Source: Spirochaetaceae bacterium (GTDB lineage Bacteria > Spirochaetota > Spirochaetia > DSM-27196 > PWMO01). From it: 18,360 nt of DNA. The DNA is taken from contig PWMO01000328.1 in the NCBI GenBank assembly GCA_003558175.1, positions 1 to 18,360 of the forward strand. Reading direction: 5' to 3'. The translations under genes were made by a program, and so were the position numbers. The stretch's first letter is position 1. Each line of letters starts with the position of its first letter. Positions 7,553 to 15,447 of the stretch are shown here, piece by piece. Under the pieces are notes generated by a model. That model made no database searches, was not told the DNA's origin, and saw only the letters and a list, made by a program, of their open reading frames with translations.

Positions 7553-8656
7553 TGATGCAGTCGGGCCCACTCCGCTTTCAGATACTCTTCGATGAAAGCG
7601 TCGATTTCGCCGTCCATCACCGCCTGCACGTTACCCGTCTCCTTCTTGGTCCGGTGGTCCTTGACCATGTTGTAGGGATGAAAGACATAGGAACGAATCT
7701 GGCTGCCCCAGGCGATGTCTTTCTTCTCCATTGCGTTTTTCTCGGTCTCTTTGCGGCGCTCGGCCTCGTAGAACTCGTAGAGTTTGGAGCGCAGTAACTT
7801 CATGGCGGTCGCCCGGTTCTTGTGCTGGCTGCGTTCGTTCTGACACTGCACCACCAGTCCGGTCTCCAGGTGCGTGATGCGTACCGCCGAGTCGGTCTTA
7901 TTGACGTGCTGTCCACCGGCACCGCTGGCGCGGTAGGTGTCAACCCGGATATCTTCCGAGCGAATGTCAACCTCGATATCGTCATCGATCACCGGCGAGA
8001 CGTAGACCGACGCAAACGATGTGTGCCGCCGCGCACTGGAGGCAAACGGCGATATACGCACCAATCGATGGACACCGGACTCTGCCTTCAGATATCCAAA
8101 AGCAAACGTTCCGTCAACCTGCAGCGTTACCGATTTAACGCCGCCCTCAGCCTCTTGCAGGTCGAGTATCTCGCTCTTGAACTGCCTGCGTTCGATCCAT
8201 CGGCTGTACATCCGCAGCAGCATGCTGACCCAGTCGCACGCCTCGGTGCCTCCGGCACCGGCATGAATCGTAAGGAAGGCCGGGTTGGCGTCGACTGGTT
8301 CACCGAGTAACTCCAGAATGCGGGTCTTCTCGTACCGCTGCCGCAGTTTTTCGTATCCGGAGCGGATCTCGTCGGCAACCGACGAATCGTTCTCCTCCTG
8401 TGCCAGCGTCAGCAGCTCCTCCAGATCTTCGGTCTCCTGGAGCAGCTCCTGCCACGGCTCGAACCGATCCCGCAGCCGTTTGAGCTCGCTCAGGGTCTTC
8501 TCCGCCTCTTCGCGGTCGTCCCAGAAATCTGGAGCGGCAGTCTTCTGTTCCAGTCGCTGAATCTCGAACTTCAATCGATCCGGGTCAAAGACGCCTCCAT
8601 GTTTCAAGAATCGTGCGATGAAGCTCGGCTATCGGACCACGTACATCTTCCAGCAT
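7549..8656 (-). CDS. prfB: Peptide chain release factor 2 (programmed +1 frameshift)
   Basis: RF2 terminates translation at UGA and UAA. The gene is read in two frames. Frame 0 starts at ATG 8656 (GGAGGG five bases upstream) and encodes 23 residues, [13 protein letters not shown]...TWRRL, ending CTT TGA at 8585-8590. A +1 slip skips base 8587 and continues D-P-D-R-L-K-F to the stop at 7549, giving about 368 aa, close to the 365 of E. coli RF2. The body carries the stop-codon specificity tripeptide SPF (about 202-204, [15 protein letters not shown]), which marks RF2 rather than RF1 (PxT), and the peptidyl-hydrolysis GGQ (about 247-249, [17 protein letters not shown]). A single-frame call from TTG 8607 would give a 352-aa protein lacking the true N-terminus. 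It is the first gene of the leftward series and overlaps the receiver gene by ATGA. Confidence 0.97.
8584..8598 (-). promoter_or_regulatory. prfB: prfB programmed +1 frameshift site
   Basis: On the minus strand the site reads GGAGG-CGT-CTT-TGA-C: an internal Shine-Dalgarno (8594-8598), a 3-base spacer, the slippery CTT (8588-8590), the in-frame UGA (8585-8587) and a following C (8584). This has the same layout and the same 3-base spacing as the E. coli prfB site. By the established mechanism, low RF2 slows termination at the weak UGA-C context and favours the shift, giving autoregulation. Confidence 0.95.
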
Positions 8657-8695
8657 CAGTTCCCTCCAGATGACTTCGTTTCGTTGTTATCGGCC

Positions 8696-8724
8696 AGTAT
8701 AAACGAGCAGCGCGTATTTTTCCA
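8696..8724 (-). promoter_or_regulatory. Putative sigma-70 promoter of prfB operon
   Basis: Minus-strand -35 TGGAAA (8719-8724, 4/6), 17-base spacer, -10 TATACT (8696-8701, 5/6). The predicted start near 8689 leaves a leader of about 33 bases to the prfB ATG, which includes its GGAGGG site. It is the only good promoter I see ahead of the leftward series ending at 84. Confidence 0.55.
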
Positions 8725-8732
8725 GACACCGG

Positions 8733-8761
8733 TCGCCGCAAAACATATTACGTGATATAGT
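8733..8761 (+). promoter_or_regulatory. Putative extended -10 promoter for the small exported protein
   Basis: Extended -10 TGATATAGT (hexamer TATAGT at 8756-8761, 5/6, preceded by TGn). The -35 position (8733-8738, TCGCCG) matches poorly, as is usual for extended -10 promoters. The predicted start near 8768 lies about 24 bases before GTG 8792 and its AGGAG site. Confidence 0.4.
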
Positions 8762-8791
8762 TCATCTACAGACTCCACCGAGGAGCGGAAC

Positions 8792-9427
8792 GTGAAATCC
8801 AGTTTTGCAGCGGTCTTACTGACGATGCTTCTCTTGTTTGCAGCCAACACGCCGTTGGCCCTTGGCCAGGATGGTTCAACACCCGGCATGCGAAGCTCGT
8901 TGCGCGATCGCCCGCTGCCCTACCTACAGCCGCTACGCAGTATGTTGACGGACGAGGGCGGACTGCTTCCTCCGGCCCTGCCTGAACAGCCTGCGCGGAG
9001 ACTCACGCCGGCCGCCGCAGCGGCGGTGTCACGCCTGATCGACGGCCTGCCACCCACAACAGCACCGGTGCGCAACATGGTAATCCTCCAATCGGAACAG
9101 CCGCCGGCAGAAACGGCGCGGGCAGACACGGGAAATGAGAGCGACGCTGAGTCACATCCCCTGGATGCAGAATTGCGTATCGTCGTGCAGGGACCCTTTG
9201 CTGCTGCACGATGGAATGAGGCCCGGAGCGAGCTTCGAGCTTTGCTGTCAGGTCCGCTTCCGAGGCGGATCGAGGCACGAGCGCGGTTCTATCTCGGCCA
9301 ATCGTTCTACTTCAGCGGGCTTTACCGGCACGCCACACTGGAGTTTCTGCTGGCACAGCAATTCTATTTCACGGAAAGCACACCGTGGGTGCACGCGGCG
9401 CTCGCCGCACTGGCGCGCGAATCCTGA
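8792..9427 (+). CDS. Small exported protein with C-terminal TPR-like helices
   Basis: 211 aa, not recognised as a named family. The GTG start is supported by AGGAG with a 6-base spacer. A signal peptide is clear (MKSSFAAVLLTMLLLFAANTPLALGQ, cleavage near the LALG-Q junction, no lipobox Cys). The middle (about 30-120) is Pro/Ala-rich and probably disordered. The C-terminal third (about 125-211) reads as paired amphipathic helices: AARWNEARSELRALLSGPLP, ARARFYLGQSFYFSGLYRHA and TLEFLLAQQFYF. The last two follow the TPR spacing of small and large residues (ARFYLGQSFYFSGLYRHATLEF). It is likely a periplasmic protein-interaction factor. It is divergent from prfB and convergent with the GH57 gene, so probably monocistronic. 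The 42 bases after it contain only a weak GATCG/CGATC inverted repeat. Confidence 0.75.
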   Translation: MKSSFAAVLLTMLLLFAANTPLALGQDGSTPGMRSSLRDRPLPYLQPLRSMLTDEGGLLPPALPEQPARRLTPAAAAAVSRLIDGLPPTTAPVRNMVILQSEQPPAETARADTGNESDAESHPLDAELRIVVQGPFAAARWNEARSELRALLSGPLPRRIEARARFYLGQSFYFSGLYRHATLEFLLAQQFYFTESTPWVHAALAALARES

Positions 9428-9469
9428 TCGACCGTTCCCGATCGGAAGGCGCCGGGCAGCCGGGCAGTC

Positions 9470-11479
9470 TCAGGAGGCGGCAACACGCAACGTCACACTC
9501 ACCGTCCATGACTCGCCGGTGGCGAGCTGAATCGGCCAGCGTGAGGCAATCGCCGTGCCCTGGTATTGCGATTCCTGCTGCGGAACACAGCGCCCGGCGG
9601 TCTGAAGAGAATCGATCTGAACCCGGGCCGGCAGCGACAGATCGAGCGTTATCAGAGTATTGTTGATCCGGTCGTGAAACGACACCGCACGCGCCGCGAC
9701 GTCTTCAACTCCGCGAGCCTCTCGACCGTGTTTGTGCGAGGACGTTCCGTCCGCCTGAGCACCGGCCGGAGCATCGCTGTCCTGCGCCAGAATCTCGAGG
9801 CCAAGCGCCTCGCTATCATCGGATAGAAACCCGAGATTCACCTCAGTGACGAAGCTTCCTTCCAGCACGTCCGGTGCATCGTTGGTCACGGCGTAATCGA
9901 CCTGCACCTCCGAGGAACGAAACCGGTAACGCTTGTTCAGCGTAAAGCGCCGGCCATTTTCCTCCACCTCGGTCTTCATCTCCAGCACATTGTGGTCGCG
10001 ATCGAGATCCGTTACCTGAAACATCGCCTCGAAAAGAGCTCCGACCTCCGATCCCCTGCTCTCGGCGTTGCAACGGGGTGCGTAGAAATGGTCGACAAAT
10101 GCGCGACGAAGATAGGTGTCAAACGATTGTGCCGCCGCCCCGCCGTCGTTGTCATGGTACACTTCGGGGTATCGACCGAAGGTGTCGACGTAGTTCCAGG
10201 GCGCGGGGAGATAATCCAGCTCGAAGAGAAGACCGCCTACGGAATGCACGTAGGCATTGATATCGTGCCCCTGATACAGATACTCAGGAAGACCGTCCAT
10301 GTCGAAATCGATGCTGAGCACCGACGGAATGAAAATGCCCTTTTCCCTGGTAACTCGCTCGGCCTCAATCAAACAGGAATAGACGTGCTTGCGTAACTGA
10401 TTCTGATAGATGCCGCCCGGTTTGCCGTGCCAGTAGGCGTTGTGACACTGCCCTTTCCACAGTTCTTCCCGTGCGAGTTGCTTGCGGTACTTGTCGCCTC
10501 GAAGCTGGTTGACCAGGATATGGGTGTACTGCATCTTGGCATACATCAGGTTGCTCTCCGGATAGTGGGTCAGAAAGCGCCGGAAGAAGCCCGCGCCGCG
10601 GTAACCGTTGCCGGCCGAGTCGGAGTCTTCGGCGAAATCGGCACCGCACCACTTCATCAGGTCACGGTACGAAGTGGGAGGGAAATAGCCGCGGCGCCGT
10701 GGCGCCGTGCGCCGGAGATGCTTCCAGGGCGTAACTACCTCTATCCATTCATTATTGGCCACCAGCAGATCCAGGAAGCGCCGGATCCATTCCAGCGCGC
10801 GCTCGCCGGAGCCGAGGTGCTCGGCAAAGCGCTCACCACTGAAGATGAACGACAGCAGCTGCTCCCCATCGGACGTGCGGTACGAGCGCAACCGTTCGAT
10901 AAGGTCTTCCGGTGTCGATGTGGCAACCTCACTGCAGAGGGACCGAGCCAGGGGAAACACAATCACGGTCTTCCCTTCGTCCTCGGTCAGGCAGGGCGTG
11001 CGCAGCGCCTGGCCCGGCAAGCCGCCGGCTGCAAACTGATCGTCCGAAAGGAAGGTGTAGTCGATGCCGCTGGTCTTCAGCAGGGAGGGCAATGAAGGCT
11101 CCCAGACCTGTTCGGTAATCCATGCGCCGCGCGGACGTCGTCCAAACCGCTTCCGCAGGTGGGTGGTCATCCGTTCTATCTGGCCCAGTCGATCGGGACG
11201 CGGAATCAGCGCCAGAACCGGATCGTAGAAGGCGCCGCCGAGCAATTCCGCCTGTCGCCGTTGCCCCATCTCCGACAGAACGTCGGTAAACTCCGAATGG
11301 TTCTTGTCGAGCCACTGCAGCAGGTGTCCGGAATAGTGCAGCGTGACCGGTATCTCGGGATGATTATACGCCGCGCGCAGGAACGGCTTGTAGGCTTGCT
11401 GGTAGACATCCTCAATGCCGTGATCGTTCATCCCGACCGGTTGAGAGTTGGTTGTACCGAAGACCAGTCTGACTTTCAT
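9470..11479 (-). CDS. GH57 4-alpha-glucanotransferase-like protein, catalytic Asp missing
   Basis: 669 aa, collinear over its length with the archaeal GH57 4-alpha-glucanotransferase of Thermococcus litoralis as I recall it: catalytic (beta/alpha)7 barrel (about 1-290), then DUF1925- and DUF1926-type beta domains. Shared landmarks are GAWITEQVWEPSL (nucleophile E123), the YPESNLMYAKM segment, and QCHNAYWHGKPGGIY. Odd points: the HNHQPLGN motif has become TTNSQPVG, and the acid/base motif HDDGEKFG has become FIFSGERFA, with Ser214 in place of the catalytic Asp. The expected transglycosylation of alpha-1,4-glucans is therefore doubtful; it may be a sugar-binding or regulatory paralogue. ATG 11479 is chosen over GTG 11578 because it gives the family N-terminus and a good promoter lies inside the longer frame. 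No strong Shine-Dalgarno is visible. It follows rnfA in the same direction, 123 bases away. Confidence 0.88.
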   Translation of the reverse strand: MKVRLVFGTTNSQPVGMNDHGIEDVYQQAYKPFLRAAYNHPEIPVTLHYSGHLLQWLDKNHSEFTDVLSEMGQRRQAELLGGAFYDPVLALIPRPDRLGQIERMTTHLRKRFGRRPRGAWITEQVWEPSLPSLLKTSGIDYTFLSDDQFAAGGLPGQALRTPCLTEDEGKTVIVFPLARSLCSEVATSTPEDLIERLRSYRTSDGEQLLSFIFSGERFAEHLGSGERALEWIRRFLDLLVANNEWIEVVTPWKHLRRTAPRRRGYFPPTSYRDLMKWCGADFAEDSDSAGNGYRGAGFFRRFLTHYPESNLMYAKMQYTHILVNQLRGDKYRKQLAREELWKGQCHNAYWHGKPGGIYQNQLRKHVYSCLIEAERVTREKGIFIPSVLSIDFDMDGLPEYLYQGHDINAYVHSVGGLLFELDYLPAPWNYVDTFGRYPEVYHDNDGGAAAQSFDTYLRRAFVDHFYAPRCNAESRGSEVGALFEAMFQVTDLDRDHNVLEMKTEVEENGRRFTLNKRYRFRSSEVQVDYAVTNDAPDVLEGSFVTEVNLGFLSDDSEALGLEILAQDSDAPAGAQADGTSSHKHGREARGVEDVAARAVSFHDRINNTLITLDLSLPARVQIDSLQTAGRCVPQQESQYQGTAIASRWPIQLATGESWTVSVTLRVAAS

Positions 11480-11507
11480 GAGCACTGCGACCGTAGCCGT
11501 GTTGAGG

Positions 11508-11536
11508 ATTGTACTCCCCCATATAGGCTTTGTAAA
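11508..11536 (-). promoter_or_regulatory. Putative sigma-70 promoter of the GH57 gene
   Basis: Minus-strand -35 TTTACA (11531-11536, 5/6), 17-base spacer, -10 TACAAT (11508-11513, 5/6). The predicted start near 11501 leaves a leader of about 22 bases to ATG 11479. It lies in the gap after rnfA, so the GH57 gene can be transcribed independently of the rnf genes. The gap 11537-11602 holds no T-tailed hairpin I can support. Confidence 0.6.
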
Positions 11537-11602
11537 GCTATGACCCGCATTTGACGTACCAGTCTGCTTGCCGTCCACAGACAGATGCAGTTACGCACCT
11601 TC

Positions 11603-12193
11603 TCATTCAAAAAGGTTTACCAGCAGTGCACCGTCAAAGGCCAGAAACGCCATGGCGAGCAGTCCGGCACTGATCAATGCGATCGGAGCGCCTCTGAACG
11701 GGCGCGGTATCCACTCGCGAGCAAGCTGCTCGCGGATGGCCGCCATCAGCCCGAACACCACCAGCAGCCCAACACCCGCCGCCAACCCCGCAACCATGCT
11801 CTCAACAATCCCGAAATCCCTCTGCACGGTAATCAGCACCATACCCAGCATGACCGATTGCCCGGTGAGCAGAACGGCGTTCGGCTGCAGGGTCTTGTAC
11901 AGTGACGGGGAAAGCCGTCGCGTCAGCGCGTCCAGCAGCTTTCCAACGCCGAGCGCGATAAGAACAAAGACGAGGATTTGCAACCAGTGAAGCCGCAGCG
12001 GCACCAGCAGCAGATGGTACACCGTGCTTCCGGCGAGCGTTGAGACCGTCAGCATCAGCGTAAGCGCCAGCCCGATTGTCAGCGCACTGCGCAGCGAACG
12101 CGACGCGTCCAGCAGAATACACAACCCAAGGAAATAGGTGAATACCAGATTGTTGACGAGCGTAAAACTGACAACAATGCCGACGTAGCTCAT
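11603..12193 (-). CDS. rnfA: RnfA/NqrE-family membrane subunit
   Basis: 196-aa inner-membrane protein with six predicted membrane helices, collinear with RnfA/RsxA (opening VNNLVFTYFLGLC, closing AAIREQL...PRPFRGAPIALISAGLLAMAF, both typical). In Rnf/Nqr complexes this subunit and RnfE/NqrD share an Fe-S centre inside the membrane, held by two Cys from each. Here C25 is present, but the second ligand motif (TNCAVLG in E. coli) reads TGQSVMLG, with S113 in place of Cys. The start ATG overlaps the rnfE stop by ATGA (12190-12193). It is the last gene of the rnf series; an rnfB gene, which commonly follows or adjoins rnfA, is absent here. Confidence 0.92.
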   Translation of the reverse strand: MSYVGIVVSFTLVNNLVFTYFLGLCILLDASRSLRSALTIGLALTLMLTVSTLAGSTVYHLLLVPLRLHWLQILVFVLIALGVGKLLDALTRRLSPSLYKTLQPNAVLLTGQSVMLGMVLITVQRDFGIVESMVAGLAAGVGLLVVFGLMAAIREQLAREWIPRPFRGAPIALISAGLLAMAFLAFDGALLVNLFE

Positions 12194-12846
12194 CGTTGCC
12201 CTCCCGTCTCGGGTTCAGCCTGCTGCCGGAGGGCTCGTGCTTCGGCGCGCGCTCTCATCCAGTTCTGCAGCGCGAGCAGATAGCCGACTACCAGCAGCGC
12301 TCCGGGGGCGAGGGCGACCAATCCGACCGGCGCTTCCGATACTACCGGCAGCACAAGCCGGTGGCCCCCAACGGAGGCGGGAAACAGGGTGAGACTGCCG
12401 ACCCCGACGATCTCGCGGATTACCGCCACCAGCGTAAGCACGAGCAGGAAAGAGCCTCCGGTTAGAAGAGCATCGAGTGCCGCCTCGCCCACCGAATCCC
12501 ACTCCTTCTGCACACCCCGGAGGACGATGCAGCTGAAGGCAACCACCGGCAGATAGATCCAAAGTTCGGTCGTGAGCACCGGCAAATAAACCCTGCCGAT
12601 TGCCTCAACAGCGGTGACTGCTATGGCGATTACGATCAGGGATGCAAGGATCCGGTTGCGGCCGCCAAGCGGTCCACGCGCAGCGGTGACAACCACTCCC
12701 GATACCAGCAGCACCAGTACAACCACAATGCTGACCGCCAGGGCGTGAACGAGGTAGGAGGTCATCGCCAGCGCCGGCCCAACCGCCATTGCAAGCGCGA
12801 GGATGCGTCTGCCTCCCGGCAGCGTTTCAGCAGCTGTTTCAGTCAC
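12190..12846 (-). CDS. rnfE: RnfE/NqrD-family membrane subunit
   Basis: 218-aa inner-membrane protein with about six helices, partner of RnfA. Family landmarks include GPALAMTS near the N-terminus (cf. CPLLAVTS in E. coli RnfE), LPVVAFSCIVLRG (cf. IPLIVTNCIVVGR) and VAVIREIVGVGSLTL. The first Fe-S ligand Cys is Gly (G23); the second is kept (C106), and it is the only Cys in the protein. The frame is open to TTG 12900, but GTG 12846 is preferred: it has GGAG eight bases upstream and gives a normal family length. It starts 31 bases after the rnfD stop and ends overlapping rnfA. The C-terminus carries an extra charged tail (ARAEARALRQQAEPETGGQR). Confidence 0.9.
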   Translation of the reverse strand: MTETAAETLPGGRRILALAMAVGPALAMTSYLVHALAVSIVVVLVLLVSGVVVTAARGPLGGRNRILASLIVIAIAVTAVEAIGRVYLPVLTTELWIYLPVVAFSCIVLRGVQKEWDSVGEAALDALLTGGSFLLVLTLVAVIREIVGVGSLTLFPASVGGHRLVLPVVSEAPVGLVALAPGALLVVGYLLALQNWMRARAEARALRQQAEPETGGQR

Positions 12847-12877
12847 AGAAGACTCTCCATTGGGGACCGGCGTCAAT

Positions 12878-14119
12878 TCAAATACCCGCCGATGGATCAA
12901 GCGCCGATTTCTCAGAGGAACCGCCGAGGAACCGACTCAGACGAAAGCGACGCTCGCCGAGCCGGCGCGGGCGCAGCGTTCGGTTCAGAAGCGGAGTGCA
13001 CCCGTTCATGACCAGCACAGCCAGCGCGACTCCCTCTGCCGCACCGCCATATGTGCGCAGCAGGAACGTCAGCAGCCCGACCCCGGCACCGAACAGCAGC
13101 ATACCACTCGTGGTCATCGGGGTTGTGACCGGATCGGTTGCAACGTAGAACAGCGTCAGAATCAGGCCGCCGCTCAGCAGGTGAAAGAGCACATCACCGC
13201 TGAAGCCGTCAGCGCCGTAGGCGAGGCCGCCAAACGCCCAGGTCAGGACGGCGAACGTGGTGAAAAACGCAGCGGGGATCTCCCACGTGATCACTCGCCT
13301 GGCAAACAGCACAACCGTACCGAGCAGCAGAAGGATGGCCGATCCCTCACCGATGGCTCCCGGCACGTTACCGACAAACGGGTCGATGTAGCCGCCGGGA
13401 ATGTGCGCACCGAACTGTGACAACACCGTTTCGTTGAGCCACGTGGTTACGGAGGTATCCAGTTCGCTGCGCGGAAATCCGCGTGAAGTCAGGTAGACGG
13501 CCGGACCTCCGAGCAGCGCTTCGCCCTGTTCCACAGCGTGCTGCACAATGCCGAGCGGCGTGGCGGTTGTCACGGTGTCGACAGTCAGGTTCAACCCGGG
13601 TAGGCGGTCGGCGCCCAGCGTACGCGGCAGTGACCACGAGGTTGTTGCCGCCGGCCACGAAAAGTGTACGAAGAGCCGCCCGGCGAGCGCCGGATTAAGC
13701 CAGTTGCCACCCAACCCACCGAACGTCCACTTCACCACCCCGATCGCAAAAAGAGTCGCCGCCACCACGACAAACAATGGAACCGCCGGCGGCATCATCA
13801 TCCCCAGAAGGAGTCCGGTCAGCAGCGCACTCCCGTCGGCGAGCGTAACACGAGATCGCGCAATGAGCGCTTCAGCAGTCACGGCCGAGACAGCCGCCAG
13901 CAGCAATACCAGCAACGCCCGCGGACCGTAGGCAAAGACACCCCACGCCGCCGCCGGCAGCAGAGCGAGTGTTGCAGTCCACATCAGCGAGTGCGTGGCG
14001 ATCTTCTCGTGGTACTGGGGTGCGGCCGTGCGGACCAGGCGAGGACGCCCATTGCCGTCGCGTTCAGTACGCTCGTTGGTTCCGCTTCTCTGCATTCGTG
14101 TTTCCCGTGAGTCGCTCAC
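12878..14119 (-). CDS. rnfD: RnfD/NqrB-family membrane subunit
   Basis: 413-aa inner-membrane subunit that in Rnf/Nqr complexes carries a covalent FMN on a threonine, attached by ApbE. The flavinylation motif is visible as DTVTTATPLG, with predicted acceptor T187 by this start. The conserved GGLGGNWLNPALAGRLF segment and roughly nine to ten membrane helices also fit. The opening APQYHEKIATHSLMW corresponds to the SSPYTHNQRQTSRIM opening of E. coli RnfD, preceded here by an extra polar tail of about 30 residues. GTG 14119 is chosen from a frame open to 14215: it overlaps the rnfC stop by GTGA and has GGAAGGG upstream. A canonical cluster would have rnfG next; here rnfE follows directly. Confidence 0.93.
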   Translation of the reverse strand: MSDSRETRMQRSGTNERTERDGNGRPRLVRTAAPQYHEKIATHSLMWTATLALLPAAAWGVFAYGPRALLVLLLAAVSAVTAEALIARSRVTLADGSALLTGLLLGMMMPPAVPLFVVVAATLFAIGVVKWTFGGLGGNWLNPALAGRLFVHFSWPAATTSWSLPRTLGADRLPGLNLTVDTVTTATPLGIVQHAVEQGEALLGGPAVYLTSRGFPRSELDTSVTTWLNETVLSQFGAHIPGGYIDPFVGNVPGAIGEGSAILLLLGTVVLFARRVITWEIPAAFFTTFAVLTWAFGGLAYGADGFSGDVLFHLLSGGLILTLFYVATDPVTTPMTTSGMLLFGAGVGLLTFLLRTYGGAAEGVALAVLVMNGCTPLLNRTLRPRRLGERRFRLSRFLGGSSEKSALDPSAGI

Positions 14120-15447
14120 GCCGTTCCCTTCCGTCGCGGCAACGCCTGTTTTCCGCGCTTCAACGTTTCTACGAGCGGCAGATGCGCCGGGCAGGTGAAC
14201 CCACAGCAACCGCATTCAATACAATCGAGCAAGCCGGCGGCGACGGCAGCCGCCTGATCTCCGTGATCGAGCATCTTGTACAGCGTGGTGGGCTCGAGGC
14301 CAACGGGACACGAACGCACGCAGCGGCCACAACGGATGCAAGCCGTGCGGGGGCCGTTATAGATCTCTTCAGCCGTCAACGCGAGAATTGCCGTGGTACG
14401 CTTGGTTACCGGCAGCGTGACGTCACTGATTGTATGTCCCATCATCGGCCCGCCGAGCACGATCTTCTCCGGCCTGCTCTGCAAACCGCCGCACTCGGCA
14501 ATCAATTCCTGCACGGAGGTGCCGATACGAGCCTTCACGTTTGCCGGTTGCCGGACAGCTCCCCCTGAAACCGTAATCACTCGCTCCACAACCGGCTTCT
14601 CGTACACAACCGCCTCGTAGATTGCGTACACCGTTGCGACATTGGATACGATCACTCCGACATCGGAGGGCGACGCGCCCCCCGGAACCTCGCGCCCGGT
14701 TACCGCCTGAGTCAGCAGCTTCTCGTCTCCTTGCGGGTATTTTGCCGGAACGGAATGGACGAAATACCCAAGCCCCCGTTCTCGAACGCGCCGTTGCAGA
14801 CGACTGCGTACATCGGTCCGCTGCGCCTGAACGGCAATCGTGACGCGCTCGGGCCGCAGAATCCGTTCAGCCACCCTGGCCCCTTCGAGCAGTCCATCGG
14901 TCATTTCCATCATGAGTCGGTAGTCGGCGCAGACATACGGCTCGTTCTCGACCCCGTTGATGATCAGGTGATCAACCCCGGATCCGCGCCGCGCACTGTA
15001 CTTGCGATCCACCGGCTGTCCGTACCCGCCCATTCCGACGACGCCGCACTCCCGGATGGTCTTCAGCAGTTCCCGTGCGGACTTGCGTTCCCAGTCAATC
15101 GGATCCAGTTGCTTTCCCAGACGATCGAATTCGCCGGAAAGCTCAATAACATACGCTGCACAGCTTCTGCCGTCCTCGAGGGTTAGCGACACCTGCTGCG
15201 AGATTACGCCCGGCAGCGGGGCGTGCACGTTGGCGCTCATCGCACCGGAAGCGCGTCCAACCAACATGCCCTCCCTGACGCGGTCACCTACGTTGACCAC
15301 CGGTTGGGCCGGATTGCCCACATGCTGCAACAGGGGGACTACACAGCGGGACGGCACCGCGGCGTTCCAGAGCGGCTCAGTGCGTGCAAAACTCTTCCGG
15401 TCGTCAGGGGTTAGCCCACCGCGCGTGCGTTTCAACAGCGAAATCAT
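14116..15447 (-). CDS. rnfC: RnfC electron-transport subunit with two 4Fe-4S motifs
   Basis: 443 aa, the NADH-side peripheral subunit of Rnf complexes. Order of parts: an N-terminal barrel-sandwich (biotinyl/lipoyl-like) domain (about 30-105), the Nqo1/FMN-like domain (about 130-260), a SLBB-like region (about 285-330) and a ferredoxin domain with C370-C373-C376-C380 (CIRCGRCVRSCP) and C409-C412-C415-C419 (CIECGCCGFTCP). All eight ligand Cys are present. The glycine loop usually written GGxGFPTxxK reads GMGGYGQPVDRKY (138-150), and NGAECEPY reads NGVENEPY, so the flavin/NADH site is altered. The ATG overlaps the stop of the upstream membrane-protein gene (ATGA, 15444-15447) and has only a distant AGGAG, pointing to coupled translation. 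Confidence 0.94.
   Translation of the reverse strand: MISLLKRTRGGLTPDDRKSFARTEPLWNAAVPSRCVVPLLQHVGNPAQPVVNVGDRVREGMLVGRASGAMSANVHAPLPGVISQQVSLTLEDGRSCAAYVIELSGEFDRLGKQLDPIDWERKSARELLKTIRECGVVGMGGYGQPVDRKYSARRGSGVDHLIINGVENEPYVCADYRLMMEMTDGLLEGARVAERILRPERVTIAVQAQRTDVRSRLQRRVRERGLGYFVHSVPAKYPQGDEKLLTQAVTGREVPGGASPSDVGVIVSNVATVYAIYEAVVYEKPVVERVITVSGGAVRQPANVKARIGTSVQELIAECGGLQSRPEKIVLGGPMMGHTISDVTLPVTKRTTAILALTAEEIYNGPRTACIRCGRCVRSCPVGLEPTTLYKMLDHGDQAAAVAAGLLDCIECGCCGFTCPAHLPLVETLKRGKQALPRRKGTA

Noticed and set aside
7549..8607. prfB as a single-frame 352-codon gene from TTG 8607
   Set aside because: The upstream ATG with a strong ribosome site, the frameshift signal and the RF2 N-terminal match show the true start is 8656.
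8656..8889. 77-codon minus-strand frame ahead of prfB
   Set aside because: It overlaps the prfB leader and promoter and runs antisense to the secreted protein's signal peptide; no ribosome site or motif.
9428..9469. Possible bidirectional terminator between the convergent genes
   Set aside because: Only a 5-bp GATCG/CGATC stem with no T-run on either strand; too weak to call.
10427..11095. 222-codon plus-strand frame inside the GH57 gene
   Set aside because: The opposite strand is a clear GH57 protein with conserved motifs; the plus frame shows no recognisable features.
12803..13420. 205-codon plus-strand frame opposite rnfD/rnfE
   Set aside because: Antisense to two well-supported membrane proteins; the translation is Gln/Arg-rich and featureless.
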